Shown: piece after piece, positions 10,789 to 24,400 of the stretch
Layout of the letters: each line of letters starts with the position of its first letter
Numbering within the stretch: the stretch's first letter is position 1
Assembly: GCF_000003605.2 (NCBI RefSeq)
Contig: NW_003148281.1
Span: 1 to 64,000, forward strand
DNA: 64,000 nucleotides
Origin: Saccoglossus kowalevskii
Lineage: Eukaryota; Hemichordata; Enteropneusta; Harrimaniidae
Reading direction: 5' to 3'
Translations under genes and position numbers: made by a program
Notes under the pieces: generated by a model
Seen by the model: only the letters and a program-made list of their open reading frames with translations
Databases searched by the model: none
Told to the model about the DNA's origin: nothing

Positions 10789-13302
10789 TGAGCGAATTGC
10801 CGGAGAACGCAACAACCTGTCAGAATGTGTAGGATACGACGCGACAGATCATGACGACGTGTTCAATGCAGTGCTTATTCAAATATCACGTACTGCAATG
10901 TTAGGTGCACCTGGAAGTGGTGTCAGAGATACACTAGACACCTAAATTGATATATCCGTACTGAATGTATATTTAGTTTTCTCATGCATTAAAAATATAA
11001 GAGCGTGTTATCTCGATGAGTTAAAGTGCGCATGCGTGTAATTGTGGCCCATCCCGCAGTTATTGTACAGGTGTTTGATCAATGTTCACACAAGGTAAAA
11101 AAAAACACTCAGTCCGTGGTGACAGTGACCAATCCTACATGATATAGTATTTGAAATTATGTGTAAAATAAACAAATAATTTTTACTGGCAGTTCTTCCA
11201 CTCTGTGTGCAATCTTGTCATAATTAATCATTTAACAATCGTGACGTCACTAGGAAGGTACATCTTAGATTATCCTTTATAGGTCGTGTTCAGGCTACAC
11301 CAAGTAAGGGATAAGATTGAACCTAATCTCGCACGCATATCGGCTATACTCAATTGCGTTCATGCACGAGGGGGAACAGCAGTTAGCACGGGCTAGAGAA
11401 CATCCAAACTTGTTGAGAATATATAAATCTTCAGTCCTTTTAACTACAATTAATCGGTACAGTATCTAGGAAGATGTACATGTTAGTTCTTTGGTCATAA
11501 AAAAGAAAATTCAAAGTATTTCAAAGTCTGATCGTCAGTTCATTCTTTTCTCGAGAATATTGTCTCAGAATGTACTTGCGTTGATTGTCATGTTGGAAAT
11601 GACATACTGGAAATAACAGTTACGAATATATAGCAAATTTTTGAAATCCCGAGCTAAGCGTTGACACATACTTGTTAGCCCGTGTTAAGGGTCTGGGCGG
11701 GTCACGATGAGGTGAGGAAGTGGCCAAAACTCACGTGATGGTCGCATATCGCGTTCTATCTGGGAGCTAGTGATTGGAATTGGCTTAAACCACAAAATAG
11801 CTGTCCGTGCCTTTTGACATGGGGTTCATGACCTGTTAACATCTACTCATTTTATATTCTCGGTGGCAAATTTCATATTTATATATATGTTTGAAAAGTG
11901 AGTTGTCGGAGTTGGCCAAGAATGTCTCTATGGAAGTTATGGAATGTGTGCTATCCATGAGAACCATGGCTATGTATCGTGCTTCGCCCACTTGTAGCCC
12001 ATTTCTCAAATTATTCTCTAGATTTAATGCGCTCGATGAAAGATGTGTTAAATTCTAATTGTTAAAGACAGGGCTTTTACGTTCAGAGTGCACTCAACGA
12101 ACACTCTCAACTAATGATAAACCCTCTAAATGTCATCATAAATTCCAAATTCCATAAGCAGGTGAAGAGCCCTTACAAATGATAAACTGTTCTCGTGTAG
12201 ACTCTGGTCATTCGGACGTCACCGCTCGGAATAGTTTGGAGTTTTATTCCCGAACTTGAAGGAGGCGGACACCACGTCCAGTGTTTGCATTTTGTATTAA
12301 GCACGCATAACTGACTGTTAAATTCGATTGTCTATTGTTTCTTTAATTTGTCGGCATTTCTTTACTTATTATACCATTTCGGGCGGTGTTTTGACGCCGG
12401 GCAGTTCTTTTATGTCTTCCATACACGATACATTATCGTCGCTCCTATATGCGATTGATGCGTTTCCCCGTGTTCCTTATTACAACATTCGGATATCCTT
12501 CGTCATATTAACGCATATTGGACCTACACGTCTAATAAAAAACAATATGGAAAAAAAACGCCCGTCCACTCTTTAAACGGACATTTTGAACTCTGGTAGA
12601 TCGGGCGGTAGATACGTTCTTTCCCATGCCACGTCTCGGCTGATCCATCCTGTGTTTGTTTGGTCTAGAGAGCATCGAATACAAAGCGTTCTTGTGTGGT
12701 GTTATTATTTGTTTGAGAATCGCTGTTTGCAAGTGCAGACTTTTTCTCACGGTGCGATTACGGTGTTTTGTGTCTACACACAAGACAATTGTATCCTTGG
12801 CTATTTGTTCATTCCGACAGTGATTCGAGGGGGTCTCAGGCAATTTCACTTTTGATCTCTGAAACGATCATAATGAGACCACGTCTCATTTACTGAGGAG
12901 AAAAAACCTGGCGGGCCGCTAGGTCTGAAGTTCAGCGACATCCTCAAAAATCGCACGAAACTACTAAGGTTATACGGATATTTACAAACGATTAGTAATA
13001 TGAACTGATGTTACACCCATCTACGTATTGTGCATGGCTATTTGTCCCTGGATACCTACGTGACCCCTCCAAAGACAGCTTCCATTTTCTCATTTCAGCA
13101 AGATTCCTTTTACGAGGAAGAGAACCGCCCATACGTTCCTATTTATACTGTTACCGAGCGTAAGGGACGACATTCTGGGATGGTAACTCTGATCTAAGTT
13201 TTTCTTTTGTCATCACCCTCTCCTAGGATTTCAAATAGGTAATCCCTAAGATTGAAGTTTCTCTGCCAAGTTCACGGTTATTCTGGCTATATATTCGGGG
13301 CA
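10789..13302. other. Intergenic DNA without recognised genes
   Basis: Nothing coding recognised. The region 12530-12850 has overlapping open frames on both strands (105 codons on -, 89 on +), but neither resembles a known protein or has splice or start context. A small perfect inverted repeat AATGAGAC-CAC-GTCTCATT sits at 12872-12890. Confidence 0.55.
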
Positions 13303-14285
13303 TATACTTGCTAACTTGTGCGTAGTATATACATGTTATACCACAGATAAATTGACGTGCGTGATATATATTTATTATATCATAGCTATATTAGTATGTA
13401 TGGTATATACACATTATATCATGGTGTGTGTGGTATTTACACATTATATCATAGTTATATTGGTGTGTATGGTATTTACATATTATATCATGATGTGCGT
13501 GGTATTTACATATTATATCATAGTTATATTGGTGTGTGTGGTATTTACATATTATATCATAGTTATATTGGTGTGTATGGTATTTACATATATCATGATG
13601 TGCGTGGTATTTACATATTATATCATAGTTATATTGGTGTGTATGGTATATACACATTATATCATGGTGTGTGTGGTATTTACATATTATCAGTTATATT
13701 GGTGTGTATGGTATTTACATATTATATCATGATGTGCGTGGTATTTACATATTATATCATAGTTATATTGGTGTGTATGGTATACACACATTATATCATG
13801 GTGTGTGTGGTATTTACATATTATATTATATCATAGTTATATTGGTGTGTATGGTATATACATATTATATCATGATGTGCGTGGTGTTTACATATTATAT
13901 CATAGTTATATTGGCGTGTATGGTATTTACATATTATATCATGATGTGCGTGGTATTTGCATGTTATAGCTATATTGTTATGCGTGGGGTGTACGTTTTA
14001 TAGCACATCTATATTGGTGTGCGTGGTGTGTACGTTTTATAGCACATCTATATTGGTGTGCGTGGTATATACGTTTTATAGCACATCTATATTGGTGTGT
14101 GTGTGGTATATACGTTTTATAGCACATCTACATTGGTGTGCGTGGTATATATGTATTGTATCATAGTCATATTGGTGTACGTGGTATATATGTATTGTAT
14201 CATAGTCATATTGGTGTACGTAGTATATTATCGTTACACCATAGCTATAGTGGTGTAAACGGTATATACAAGTTATATCATTGTT
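13303..14285. repeat. Higher-order AT-rich minisatellite (39 + 30 bp = 69 bp)
   Basis: A nearly 1-kb array built from a 39-bp type (GTGTGTATGGTATTTACATA then TTATATCATAGTTATATTG) alternating with a shorter 30-bp type ending in CATGATGTGC. Together they make a 69-bp composite unit over 13390-13970. At about 13980-14140 the pattern changes to 39-bp-only units with CGTTTTATAGCACATC, and at 14140-14260 to a third variant with TATGTATTGTATCATAG. Both subunit lengths are multiples of three and lack stops in several frames, which is why long repetitive frames appear on both strands; they are not genes. Confidence 0.95.
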
Positions 14286-14330
14286 AAGTTGATGAAATAT
14301 GTCACCGTGTAATGGCAGAGCATCGAATAT

Positions 14331-14580
14331 CAGAGGCGGCGGCACGAAATGTTGCATGGAGGACGAGATCTGCTCGCCAACCTCGCGCCAAAGGCACGAC
14401 CTAACTAGGGGGTCTGGGGCATGCTTCCCCTTAACATTTTTGAAATCTAGACCCTCTGCAACGCTATTTCCTGCATTTTGAGGGGCAAATTTTGCTGACA
14501 CATTGGGTTTCAGCTTGATTTTGGAGGGGCGACCCCCACCCCACCAACATTTTTCGAGGGGCGACCTCTGTGCCACCGCC
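14331..14580 (-). mobile_element. hAT-like non-autonomous element, diverged
   Basis: It starts CAGAGGCGGCGGCACG and ends GTGCCACCGCC, so GGCGGYGGCAC is inverted at the two ends. The interior holds G/C-run blocks and a roughly 60-bp segment shared, in the opposite orientation, with 10680-10788. ATATCAGA occurs just inside or beside both ends (about 14327-14334 and 14584-14591) and may be the target duplication, but end assignments conflict. It has no coding capacity. Confidence 0.55.
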
Positions 14581-14591
14581 AATATATCAGA

Positions 14592-16375
14592 GTGACGTGT
14601 GACGCAGGTAGCTAACTTACTTCAAAGAATATGATGTATAATAATACAGGCTTGGTAAACTGACTTAAGACGAGGTTGTATTGGGTTCGTGCTAAAATAA
14701 TGCGTGTTTGTATAATAGTTCATTTGGGAGTTTAACGCCATGAGAGTTTCATTGGAAGGTTAGATGTGCCAAAATAACCTCCGACTAAATGTCTATCATC
14801 TTTTTTTTAAATGATGGTTTGTGCATGCTTGAATGTATTGCCCAAAGACGTTTGTCTAACCACTACCATTAATCATCACACAGCGGAATTTATTTACATT
14901 CGAATCAGATCTCGGAGAAAAACGATTTCTCGTTTGTAGAAACACAATTAAAGCAAGAAATGCCTTCAGCTATTTGCAAATTGAAGTAGAGTTAACCCTG
15001 TCCTTCCTCCTGATATTAACTTGCAGTGTTTTTTTATTTCGTGTTCTCCGTTTTTTTTGGGGGGGTGGGGAAATTGTCATTGCGGGTATTCCTGTCTTTT
15101 GAAAAATGATTTATGTGCCCGACTCTGCTCTAGTTTGCATCCGGCTATAGGCAACGCGATTTTTTTTCAGAGAAACTAGAGACATGTTTACCTGACGTCC
15201 TGGTGTGTACATTACAACTAATTGTCCTGACTTGAACTGTAGCGTTCTTTTTCAGAAAAATGTCGTTGTCTCCAGGCAAAAAGTAAACGTGATATTATAA
15301 ACGTTAAAAAGTTAATTTGTTTCCATCTTCGCGTCCGGTTACCACCCCGAATTTCACATTGTATGGTCGTGAGAAACTTGTGCCCTTTGACCTCATGGAA
15401 TTAATGATATGCTAAATCGTACAGGTGATAACATTTTCGTGAGACGCCCTCTATTGAAACACGGAGAGAGGGACTGGTCATTAATAAAGACGTGTTGTTT
15501 TAAAGGGTTCATTTGTCTGTGTAATTTGTTTAAAAAATAACAGACGCTGTGTAGTATACTTTGTATATTCTGTTTGTGTTCATTACAACATTCCGGGATT
15601 ACACTGGCGTCAAAATACTTGATTGTTTCTTAATGTTTATAGTAATACTATCAAAATGTACATCTCGTAATAAACTCGACTGACGAGGAGGCGTGTTCAA
15701 TTTTTCGCAGTACGCATGCACAGAAGAACCACTCACACGACTGTTTAAACTGTTGTTACTTTCGTCACGTAGCATAGCTGTTATAGGCACGGGGTTGTCC
15801 AATGGACACCCTGAAAGACACACACTAGGGAGACGTTATGTGTTCATAAGTGTATCCATTTTCAATGGGATCTTAGACGGTGGTACGCGGTAGCATGGAA
15901 TTTTTCTCATCCATTTGACGTACGCATTGAAGCCATGTGTTACGTGAAACATAACCGGGTTCCGGAGTCACCTCCCGGGGCGCTGGGATCATATTCAACG
16001 CTAAGAGAAGCCACGCTTCTCAAGTGTGTGCTATTTTCCCACACCTCTCTGTTGCATTCTGCAGTCATTTTGACTGCCCTCTCTGATTTATCCGTTTCAA
16101 GTCCAGAAGCGCCTAAATTAATTTGCAGCACGTCTCAAGGTCATGTGAGGTTAAACGAAATTGCTATACGACCATTCACATTTCTAATATGTTTATTAAT
16201 AAATTATCTGTTAACTTAAAATGGCCTATCATTTTTTTTAACTTTATTGTATGTGCGCTGGTTTCATTTTGCTCATATATTGCATCAGTTTGTGGCAAAT
16301 CAAATAACTTCATTGTTGAAGTTTAAGTTGCTGTTGCTGTTCGCAAAGAGCATGACGTTACCTCTTAACAGAATA
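14592..16375. other. Intergenic DNA without recognised genes
   Basis: No gene recognised. Contains G-rich and T-rich runs near 15040-15070 and one strict Su(H) octamer on the - strand at 16036-16043. Short open frames at 15.6-16.3 kb overlap on both strands without recognisable content. Confidence 0.55.
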
Positions 16376-16383
16376 GTGATCGC

Positions 16384-16546
16384 CAGTGGCGGATTCAGAG
16401 GGGGGGCAGGAGGCAATGGCCCCTCCCAAACGCATGACGATTCATATCATCTGGATTACGCATAGCTTCTCTGCGATTTACGCTCCATATATCTTAAGCG
16501 AAGCTTGGACCCCCCCCCCCAATACATTTTGCTGGATCCGCCACTG
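16384..16546. mobile_element. hAT MITE with intact 8-bp target duplication
   Basis: A 163-bp element beginning CAGTGGCGGATTCAG and ending CTGGATCCGCCACTG, i.e. 15-bp terminal inverted repeats with one mismatch, followed inward by G runs (left) and C runs (right). It is flanked by identical 8-bp duplications GTGATCGC at 16376-16383 and 16547-16554. An 8-bp duplication plus CAGNGGCGG ends is the signature of the hAT superfamily. It has no transposase, so it depends on another element. The clean duplication suggests a fairly recent insertion. Confidence 0.92.
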
Positions 16547-16727
16547 GTGATCGCGCGACTTGTGTTGCAATTGCCAAGCAAATGATGTGATTCGCAAATG
16601 GGATAATTAAACAATTATTGCGTGCCACGTGCATGTGTGTTTTCGCTATAACCCCAAACTGCGCAGTAATCCAGCTGTGATTTAGTGCGAGGTTCGGTTC
16701 ATTTTGACAAGACTACAGAAATGCCAT

Positions 16728-16743
16728 GATGATGATGATGATC
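16728..16743. repeat. Short (GAT)n microsatellite
   Basis: About five GAT units in a row. Confidence 0.8.
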
Positions 16744-16872
16744 CAGAAAAAATAGTTTCGTAACAACCGGCGTGAGCCTGGATTTATGTGTGAAAGCATG
16801 TTTAATTAATATTCGTAAGAAGCCCAATTTTATCTGAAACCGCATCTTGATCTTCTAAAGAGAAAAAGAGAG

Positions 16873-16922
16873 NNNNNNNNNNNNNNNNNNNNNNNNNNNN
16901 NNNNNNNNNNNNNNNNNNNNNN
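16873..16922. other. Assembly gap (50 N)
   Basis: Exactly fifty N characters, the usual size for a gap of unknown length, so distances across this point are not reliable. Confidence 0.99.
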
Positions 16923-19900
16923 GATCACGTGGCATTCTCGAATCGACACAGTATTCTACGGCGACGACATTATCCAGATGGCACACACGAACGAGCATGA
17001 AATCCGTCTACCCTCCAAAAAACTTACGTTTGACAACTAAATGTAATATTTCACTGGTTTTAGTATACGTGTTACGGACGACCATCAACGTATCTCGTGC
17101 TGGTTCTCATATTTTCGTCACGGTCAGAATGCATCTTCATTGAAACATTAGTAAATATCGTGTGTGGTACTACCATAAACTTGCTTCCTGAAAACGTTAA
17201 CCTTAAATGTTATTTAAGGTGGCCTACATGTATCTATAAAAGCGCTTGTGGTGATTAGAGTCTCGCTGAGACCGTGGGAAAACCAAATATCGAGCGCGGT
17301 AATTTGCCCGTGCAGACCCCCTTGACCGGAAGATTGTGTATGTTATCAGTGTGACCCCCGGATTACGGAGGTGGTCTCTATTGCATTGTAGGGGAGTTGT
17401 CTGAAATCGGAGCTAGCACCTAGTGCACCTTGGAATTTATTGCCATACACTAAACATTAATTGTACTTACTTTGCAGATGGGTCAAATATAGATAAATTG
17501 CGTAGCGAATATCGCATCTTTTTCCTATTTATCAAGCATTGTGGTGCGTCTCAGTTCACTAAGATTTAAATGCGGTGTCATCTTTCATATGCAATAAGCG
17601 TATTTCGTTGTGGTAGGGAGTGACAGCTCCAGAAACAGACGCCAGTTTCCCGCCAAAAAAAAATCGCACAAACCGCACGCTCATGGACTCACGTACTAGT
17701 TTGATTGGCGTAATTTTTAATCATAACATTTCCCTGTATTTTTTAAGTAAGTGAGTCGCGTGGGAAATCTTTAAATTTGCCGTGCTTTGTTTAGATAGCG
17801 GGAAGGTCGACCAAGAGATTCGATCTGGCTGGCACGCGCCTGGCTTGAGGGAAAATGACTCGTGTAAATGGGTATGGGCAAAGTGCCTAGCACGCGAACA
17901 CACTGCCAATAAACAATCCGCCTATAATTCGACCCAGTTTTACCACGTAACTCGATATACTATATCGCGTTTTAAGTCAGCACGATGGCGACCACAGTGG
18001 TGGAAGCGGATGCTCAGCATTTACGCGGGAATCTAAGGCACATAGACGTATAAATATTAAATGTCATCACATACTCAATATAAACTCGCGCAGTCCGGCC
18101 CGGGCGCCAGGATGCGGCCGTTGGTTATGCTACGTGTTAATAAACAGATAAAAGTACGGCTATAATTAATACAAATGGACTGTGGGAAGGTCTGTCTGGA
18201 AAGATCAACTATACAATACGGATAAAACACTAAAAACAACGCCGTCGTTGCTGGCTTATTCCGTGGTTTCCTCCTCACAGCAACTACAATAGGCCATTGT
18301 AATGTTTACATGCCGACACAAAACAACCTTAACAAGGACAAAGAGGGTGATTATCGTCACGTGACTGGTCTATTGTTTCCCTCCTTTGTTTGCTTAAGCA
18401 ACTCCTCGTTTTCAACGGTGTGTTGGAATTCTCCTCTGATCGGCCGACAAAGAAGTTAACAAGAAAAGGCATCCTTCACCGGCTCGGCAGGTGTTATGCT
18501 ATTAAATTTCCCTGCGCGTCTCTTGTGTCATCGAACTCGCTGTCCATTTGCTTTGAAGATCACACCGCTCCACGCAGTATTTTATAACGGCCAACTGCCT
18601 GGACAATAACTCAATATAGGAAGACGTCCCATTTATTTTCTTGTACGTTCCTGTGCAAACTAATCCCGCCTTCCAAGACGTATAGTCATTATTGACAGTT
18701 CCACATTCTTCGCGTGTGTGTCATGAATCCAACGTAATCTCGTTTACGAATGTCTTACGTCGCCAAGTTAGTTTGTTCACCATAGTATAATAAGTTTTAC
18801 CGAAGCCCAGCATATTGAATAAGTAATATAATTTCAGTTACTGCATTCTTAATAGTTTGACTATGAAATAAATTGAAACAATAAAGTACCTTTTAATATC
18901 TACTTATCATACAAAGTTCACGGTGTATCAAGCCACGATTCACAAGATAATCAGACTGTTGAACTGGTGTACACACGGCGACCCACTCGCTTGGCAAGTT
19001 TTTTTTAAGTTTGTTTTAGATAGGAACACGTATGTACTTGTATGCGAGAACGAACTGAAATGTGACGGGCCTTTGAAATCATGCTATACCATTTCATTCG
19101 AAAATACATACATATCCGTGTTGCCAGGGAAACGTTCACAACACGAAATAAACACGCGCCAAAATCACGACAACGCGTTACAAATTAGACAAAAAGTCAA
19201 CATAAACAAGACCAGACATGAAACAGGCTTGCTTTAGTGATAAAAAGACCGCCAATCAATCGAGTTATTATCTTATGTACTGTTAGCGATCGATCTCATG
19301 AAATTTACAATCGCGATTTAAACATCGGGGGTGTCGCCAACTACTACTCTGTTGTTGACGATGTACCGATGGGTGAGTGGCATAATCTATTAGGAATCCC
19401 AAAGACCGTGTGCTAGAAATTAAGGGCGAAAATATTTCCCATTCAGTTTTTCATAAGGTAGCATATAGTGGGCGTACTGTGGGGGTGTACTCACTGCTGG
19501 GCGTTCATCGCGTCGTCGTTCACCTAAACGAGCTGTGTACACTGCTGCGCGTGGCACCCCCGTATTCTGAAACTTTGCCAAAGATACCTGTCATAACGGG
19601 ACCAAGCCAAGTTACCAGATAAGGGCACGCGGGGACCATTTGTCACCAGATAAGAGTGCGAGAATCACGTGGAAATAAAAAAAAACATGGCTAAATACAG
19701 CCTAAACTCTTCTTTATATATTACCCTTTGGTCTGTTTGACACGTGTCGAGTCATATTGGCACGCGATGGCCGTGCGCAGGACAGCACGTAGTTCAGTAG
19801 AATAGCGGTGAGCGTGTGTACGAATCTTTGTGTAGTTCGGTAGAAAATTTCAGTTTTGAGGTAAATTATCGTCAGTGTAATATTTTTTCTCTCTAATAAC

Positions 19901-21070
19901 TTGATTGTTCAAATTGTTGGGATACCCGCTCTACACGACGTTGCCGAGAAATAAGTTGACCTTCTTAAATAAGACGTAACGGTAGATGGGCGACGGGTAT
20001 TTCATGAAAACCAAGCGCAGTGAGCTGACCCCAATGCTAGTCAATGAACATATTTCAGCCATGATCGTGCAATGATAGCACCGAGCTTCCAGAAATGAGT
20101 GGAAAAAACGTTAATAAACAAAATGTTTTCTGCTTGGGGTTGAGTGTTACGGCTGGGTAGCCAATCAGACTGGTACTTCGAGTTTGCGCTCTACAAAACC
20201 TATAAATTAGAAGAAACATATGTGTTATGTTAGCCTGTGGTACACTCAATATGCTTCTAGCATATGTATCTTTCATTTGTATCCGGATGAAATCACTGTC
20301 GTCAAACTTTAAAATCGCACAATGCAATATTTTTTAATATATTCATTTCGAAATAAATCGACCTTTGTATTGTTCTTTTTCTCAAACACAGAATCAATCT
20401 TATCCATGTTAAAACTCATGAAGTGCTATTTAGAAAGAAGTTCATTTTGCAGTTACGTTGCTGATTATGCGACAATATGTAATTGTTACAGCATGGACGT
20501 ACCGTGGTCACAGGGACCGTTAATTCCACAGTGGGGTGACCTGGTATATTTTTTGACATGCAAGACATTAAGAGGCCCGCGGTCGTACGACAAGCGTTAC
20601 GAATGTGGACATAATCGTGAAGCCATGTTCGCTTCATCATGAGTAATGTTCGTTCTCCACGCCTGTTATATGATTAATTTCACATTTGTTTGCCCGTCTA
20701 TGTTATCTTATCGGGACTTTGCCTTTTACTCCAGTGACTTAACAAGGCCATCGTTGGATTCGATCTGCAATCGCGACTCGTCGAGTGACATAAATCAGAT
20801 AGCGAGCAATTTATCAATTTGCCTAGGTTTCAACCCCAAGTCTACTTAGACGTGTTATCGTGACATGTGCGACCTACATGGGAAAAATCAACAATAACCA
20901 ATGACAACAGTGTGTGTATCATTGAAAAAATTAAAACGGTTGACGGGAATGAGATACAACACAAAATGTGGCTAACGCCCGAAGATTGGTGCGGTTTTTG
21001 TGTCATAGTCACGTAAATCATTCCTAAATTCGCAGATCCATGGTCGACGTCTATGTGGCGATCGGCATTG
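16923..21070. other. Intergenic DNA with a small group of Su(H) octamers
   Basis: Strict YGTGGGAA sites on the + strand lie at 17273-17280, 17759-17766 and 18181-18188, three within 0.9 kb, on the downstream side of Hes. No gene recognised: the longest open frame (18923-19237, 104 codons, + strand) resembles nothing I know. Confidence 0.5.
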
Positions 21071-21110
21071 GTTGAACCTCAGACTAGTAATTACTAGTCT
21101 GAAGTTGAAC
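21071..21110. repeat. 40-bp near-perfect palindrome
   Basis: The two 20-bp arms meet without a loop at AGACTAGTAATTACTAGTCT, with two mismatches in the outer arms (GTTGAACC versus GTTCAACT type). The AGACTAGTAAT core recurs in the palindrome at 25441-25491, so this is probably a tiny foldback element or a transposon-end remnant. Confidence 0.75.
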
Positions 21111-21394
21111 GTGTAGTTAGTAAATATGCATAATATTTTATATGCAATTAGAAATCCTTGAAAGTCGGTCGATGTTTTTGCTTGACCAGATACCCGATGG
21201 GAAACCTTTGACCAATACACCCCCATGGTAATACAGTTACTATGTAATATCAGATGTACTAGTAGTTGTTTCCCGTTCGGCCAAATGACACGGACGATTA
21301 CCAGTAATTAACGTGACCTCCGTCCGCGCCCGAATGCATTTTTAACACGCTTCGACCGTTAGATTTCTGTGACATTTGTCATAAACACATTCCG

Positions 21395-21447
21395 TGTACG
21401 CCAATTTGCACGCAAACTTGCACTCGTGTACGCCAATTTGCACTCGT
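21395..21447. repeat. Short tandem duplication of a CGTGTACGCCAATTTGCACT unit
   Basis: Two to three imperfect copies of a unit of about 20-30 bp with the shared core ACGCCAATTTGCAC. No function suggested. Confidence 0.65.
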
Positions 21448-24400
21448 ACACGCCGAGTTGTCTCAACATATGCTAATATTGACATATGGTAACCAATATG
21501 ATAATCATCAATTCTGCTTTTCCATTTCAAAAGCGAAGAACATTGTCGGATCCATGTCGACTAAATAACATCTCTTTTCCAGAGTTGTAGAATATTATCG
21601 ATCCTGAAAATACGTTGAAACGATCAAGTACATTGCACTTCAATGATACAATGTTAACCGATTAGCAAATAATCATTTGAAAAAAAAATCTGGTACTTGT
21701 TGGTCATGGGTATTTAATTATCAGCCCTTCATGGTTTAGCAAGCACAGTGCCATGTGTGTGTGCGTGTACAAATCATGTCACGTCCGCAAATCGTTTTAA
21801 ATCCAATTTAAAATCAGTACAAACGTATTTGATTGTAACTGACAACACGTAAAAATTATATGTGACTTGGGTTGCGAAAATTGTTCTGAGCCTATGCCAA
21901 GACACAATAAAATTAAGCGATTATTATTACTAGTTATATTACCAAATACAAACCTTACTTACTTGCTTGCTAGATCTGCGTGGTTTAAAACAATCGATTT
22001 TAGAAAGTACACTATGTAATCATATTCCTTCTATAGATGAACTGCGATAAAATGTAACTTAATGTTTTCCCTACTACTTTTCAGTTTTGCGAATGTGATT
22101 ACAGAGTACCGACTGTAGCGTACTAGTAGTTTACCTATGCTTTATATCTGCACCTGTATCAACCTTCGTATGTGATTATCTTAATTACATTTGAGCTTAA
22201 TACATATAGGATTAATATAATATGTGGATTAGACTTGACGCCAACATCAAATAATTAAAGTTAAATACCAACAAACACATCCAAAGTTTACAGATCATCT
22301 TATCATTGCAGACATCTAATCACCCACGTGCTGTTTTTTTTTATTGAAACCTTTTGTTCTGACACAGAAATTTCGTTATTACATCACGAATGTCGACGAG
22401 AGCCGCTCAGGCGTCGCCGTAACTACGGTAACCCTTGACTGTAAAAGGCGAGAGCGTATCGGCTTTTTCTTTGCGTGCTCTCGAAAATTGTTGCCAATTA
22501 AGAGAACAAACAGAGCCGCGTGCAAGGTGAAGAGGATGGAAGTACGTATTTCAGCTATTACCGACAATGCCACATTATTCACATTTATTGGCATCGGCGT
22601 TTTTTTTTTTTTTTTTTTTTTTTTTGGTGGGGGGTGGGTCACTAAATACAGACGTACTTACTGATCATATCAATTAATAGAAAACACGCGGGAAACACCA
22701 AACAGAAAAAGTCTCTTATACAAGTTATCTTAATCGTGTCGCCAGACACCAGATAAATCCGCTGCGACATGGCTCTGTTTTTCTATTCTACGGAATGGCT
22801 GAAGTGTGTATCATAATGTATGTTGGTATAGTCCACGACACACTTGGCGTCGCACTGCGTATTGTAAATCACTCGCCGTGAATATCATTATCTCCGGATT
22901 TCCTTTTACTATGTAGACTTTCCATACGAATGTAGGAAGTTTTGGCCACCATTTTCGATTCCCTGGTTTTCAGCCCCGAGTTGGAAATGATGGCCGACAA
23001 TTCCTACATTCGATTTTATAACATTCCGATCCAGTTTTCATCTAGTAAATATTAGTATGATATATATGTTTTTCTTTTGACTTTTTCCATATATTCAGTA
23101 TTTGTACTACCATGGTGGGTTTTCTCGCCCTTGGCATATAGACATGCAAATCTGTGAAACAAGGGATACATATTAACTAAACAGCCAATGCTTGATTTTC
23201 TATCCGATATTTGAGTCGATATCTGGGTTTATTCCCGTCGGGTGCATTTCCGTTGCTATCTACTGATTTCATTGTGAGTAGGCTAGGAAAGAAACCACGC
23301 CGCTTATGCTGCACCAGGGGGAGATGTCAACAGCACTGTACATATTTTGGACGCTTACTTAGGTCGGGGATATGCGAGAGTACTAAGAACATGCGCAAAG
23401 ATGGGCGAGGTGTTAGACAAATAAACTATGCGCAACTACAAGCAAACAGAACGCCAGATGATTAGGATTCAAATAAATTAGCTTCATGAATGAAATGAAA
23501 GGAAAAAAATGATAAGTAAATCCCAAAGTGAAACTGTCGCAGAAAAAGAAATACGAAAGCTGACACCGTGATTATTCCGATACCACCACGGAGACCTGTG
23601 CACGCCGGTATGGGACAATAGATGAAGTGTGGGTCCTAGAGATCGCGTACAAGTACTTGTCTTCGGAGAACACTAGATATATGTCTATTATAAATGTACT
23701 GCAAACTAAAAAATGGACCTTTTCCATTCTATTTTCAGTTGCAAATACCTCCACAACCTCTTCCAAGTAAACACAGACTTGTTTTAGCGCAATGTTGACT
23801 TCCGGCTTCACACCACACATGCACGAGGAAGTCTGCTCGGAAATCTGGTCGGCGGTGGATTTCTCCAGGTTGAAAAAAACATGCAAACTTTGACAATAAT
23901 ACCAATTTTTCTTCGAAAATCTGAGGGCTCATGCATATCCATCGACCAGCTAATTGTGGGGGAAATGTCACAGGAAAAAAGTTACGAAAACATTAGTTGC
24001 CAAAAACTAAAGTCACAAACCGTCCCAATTAGTCGGAACAAATGTGAATTGTGAAATAGGCATGTCGATTAATAGTTATTTCGGAATTCGGAAAATATTG
24101 TATACAATAACTTAAAGATGAACTGCTCGAAAAAAACACATAATTTGACGATAAAAACTAGTAGGTACTTGATAAAAATGATACAGGTAATAGTGACACA
24201 GTCACAAGTAAATGGCATTGATCGTAATGATGGCCCACTATCTCGTGCCGAGACATTATAAAAAACAAGGACTGTTATTTCTTTTAGCAATCACGGTGTA
24301 GTTGGAAATATCTGAAACTGTGGTATTTCAAACACTTTTAAAGAGCATTACCAAGGCTATAACTAAGAGTAATGACTGATTCCTTTTAATAACATTGGCG

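Noticed and set aside
12532-12855. Overlapping open frames of 105 (-) and 89 (+) codons
   Set aside because: Mutually overlapping on both strands without start, splice or family evidence.
13316-14003. Long repetitive open frames (88 to 159 codons) on both strands
   Set aside because: They are made by minisatellite units whose lengths are multiples of three; overlapping frames on both strands give similar nonsense Tyr/Ile/Val/His-rich peptides.
18923-19237. 104-codon open frame on the + strand
   Set aside because: No resemblance to a known protein; length is within chance for 64 kb.
22344-22664. 106-codon frame ending in a phenylalanine run
   Set aside because: The frame is extended by a T homopolymer; no protein features.
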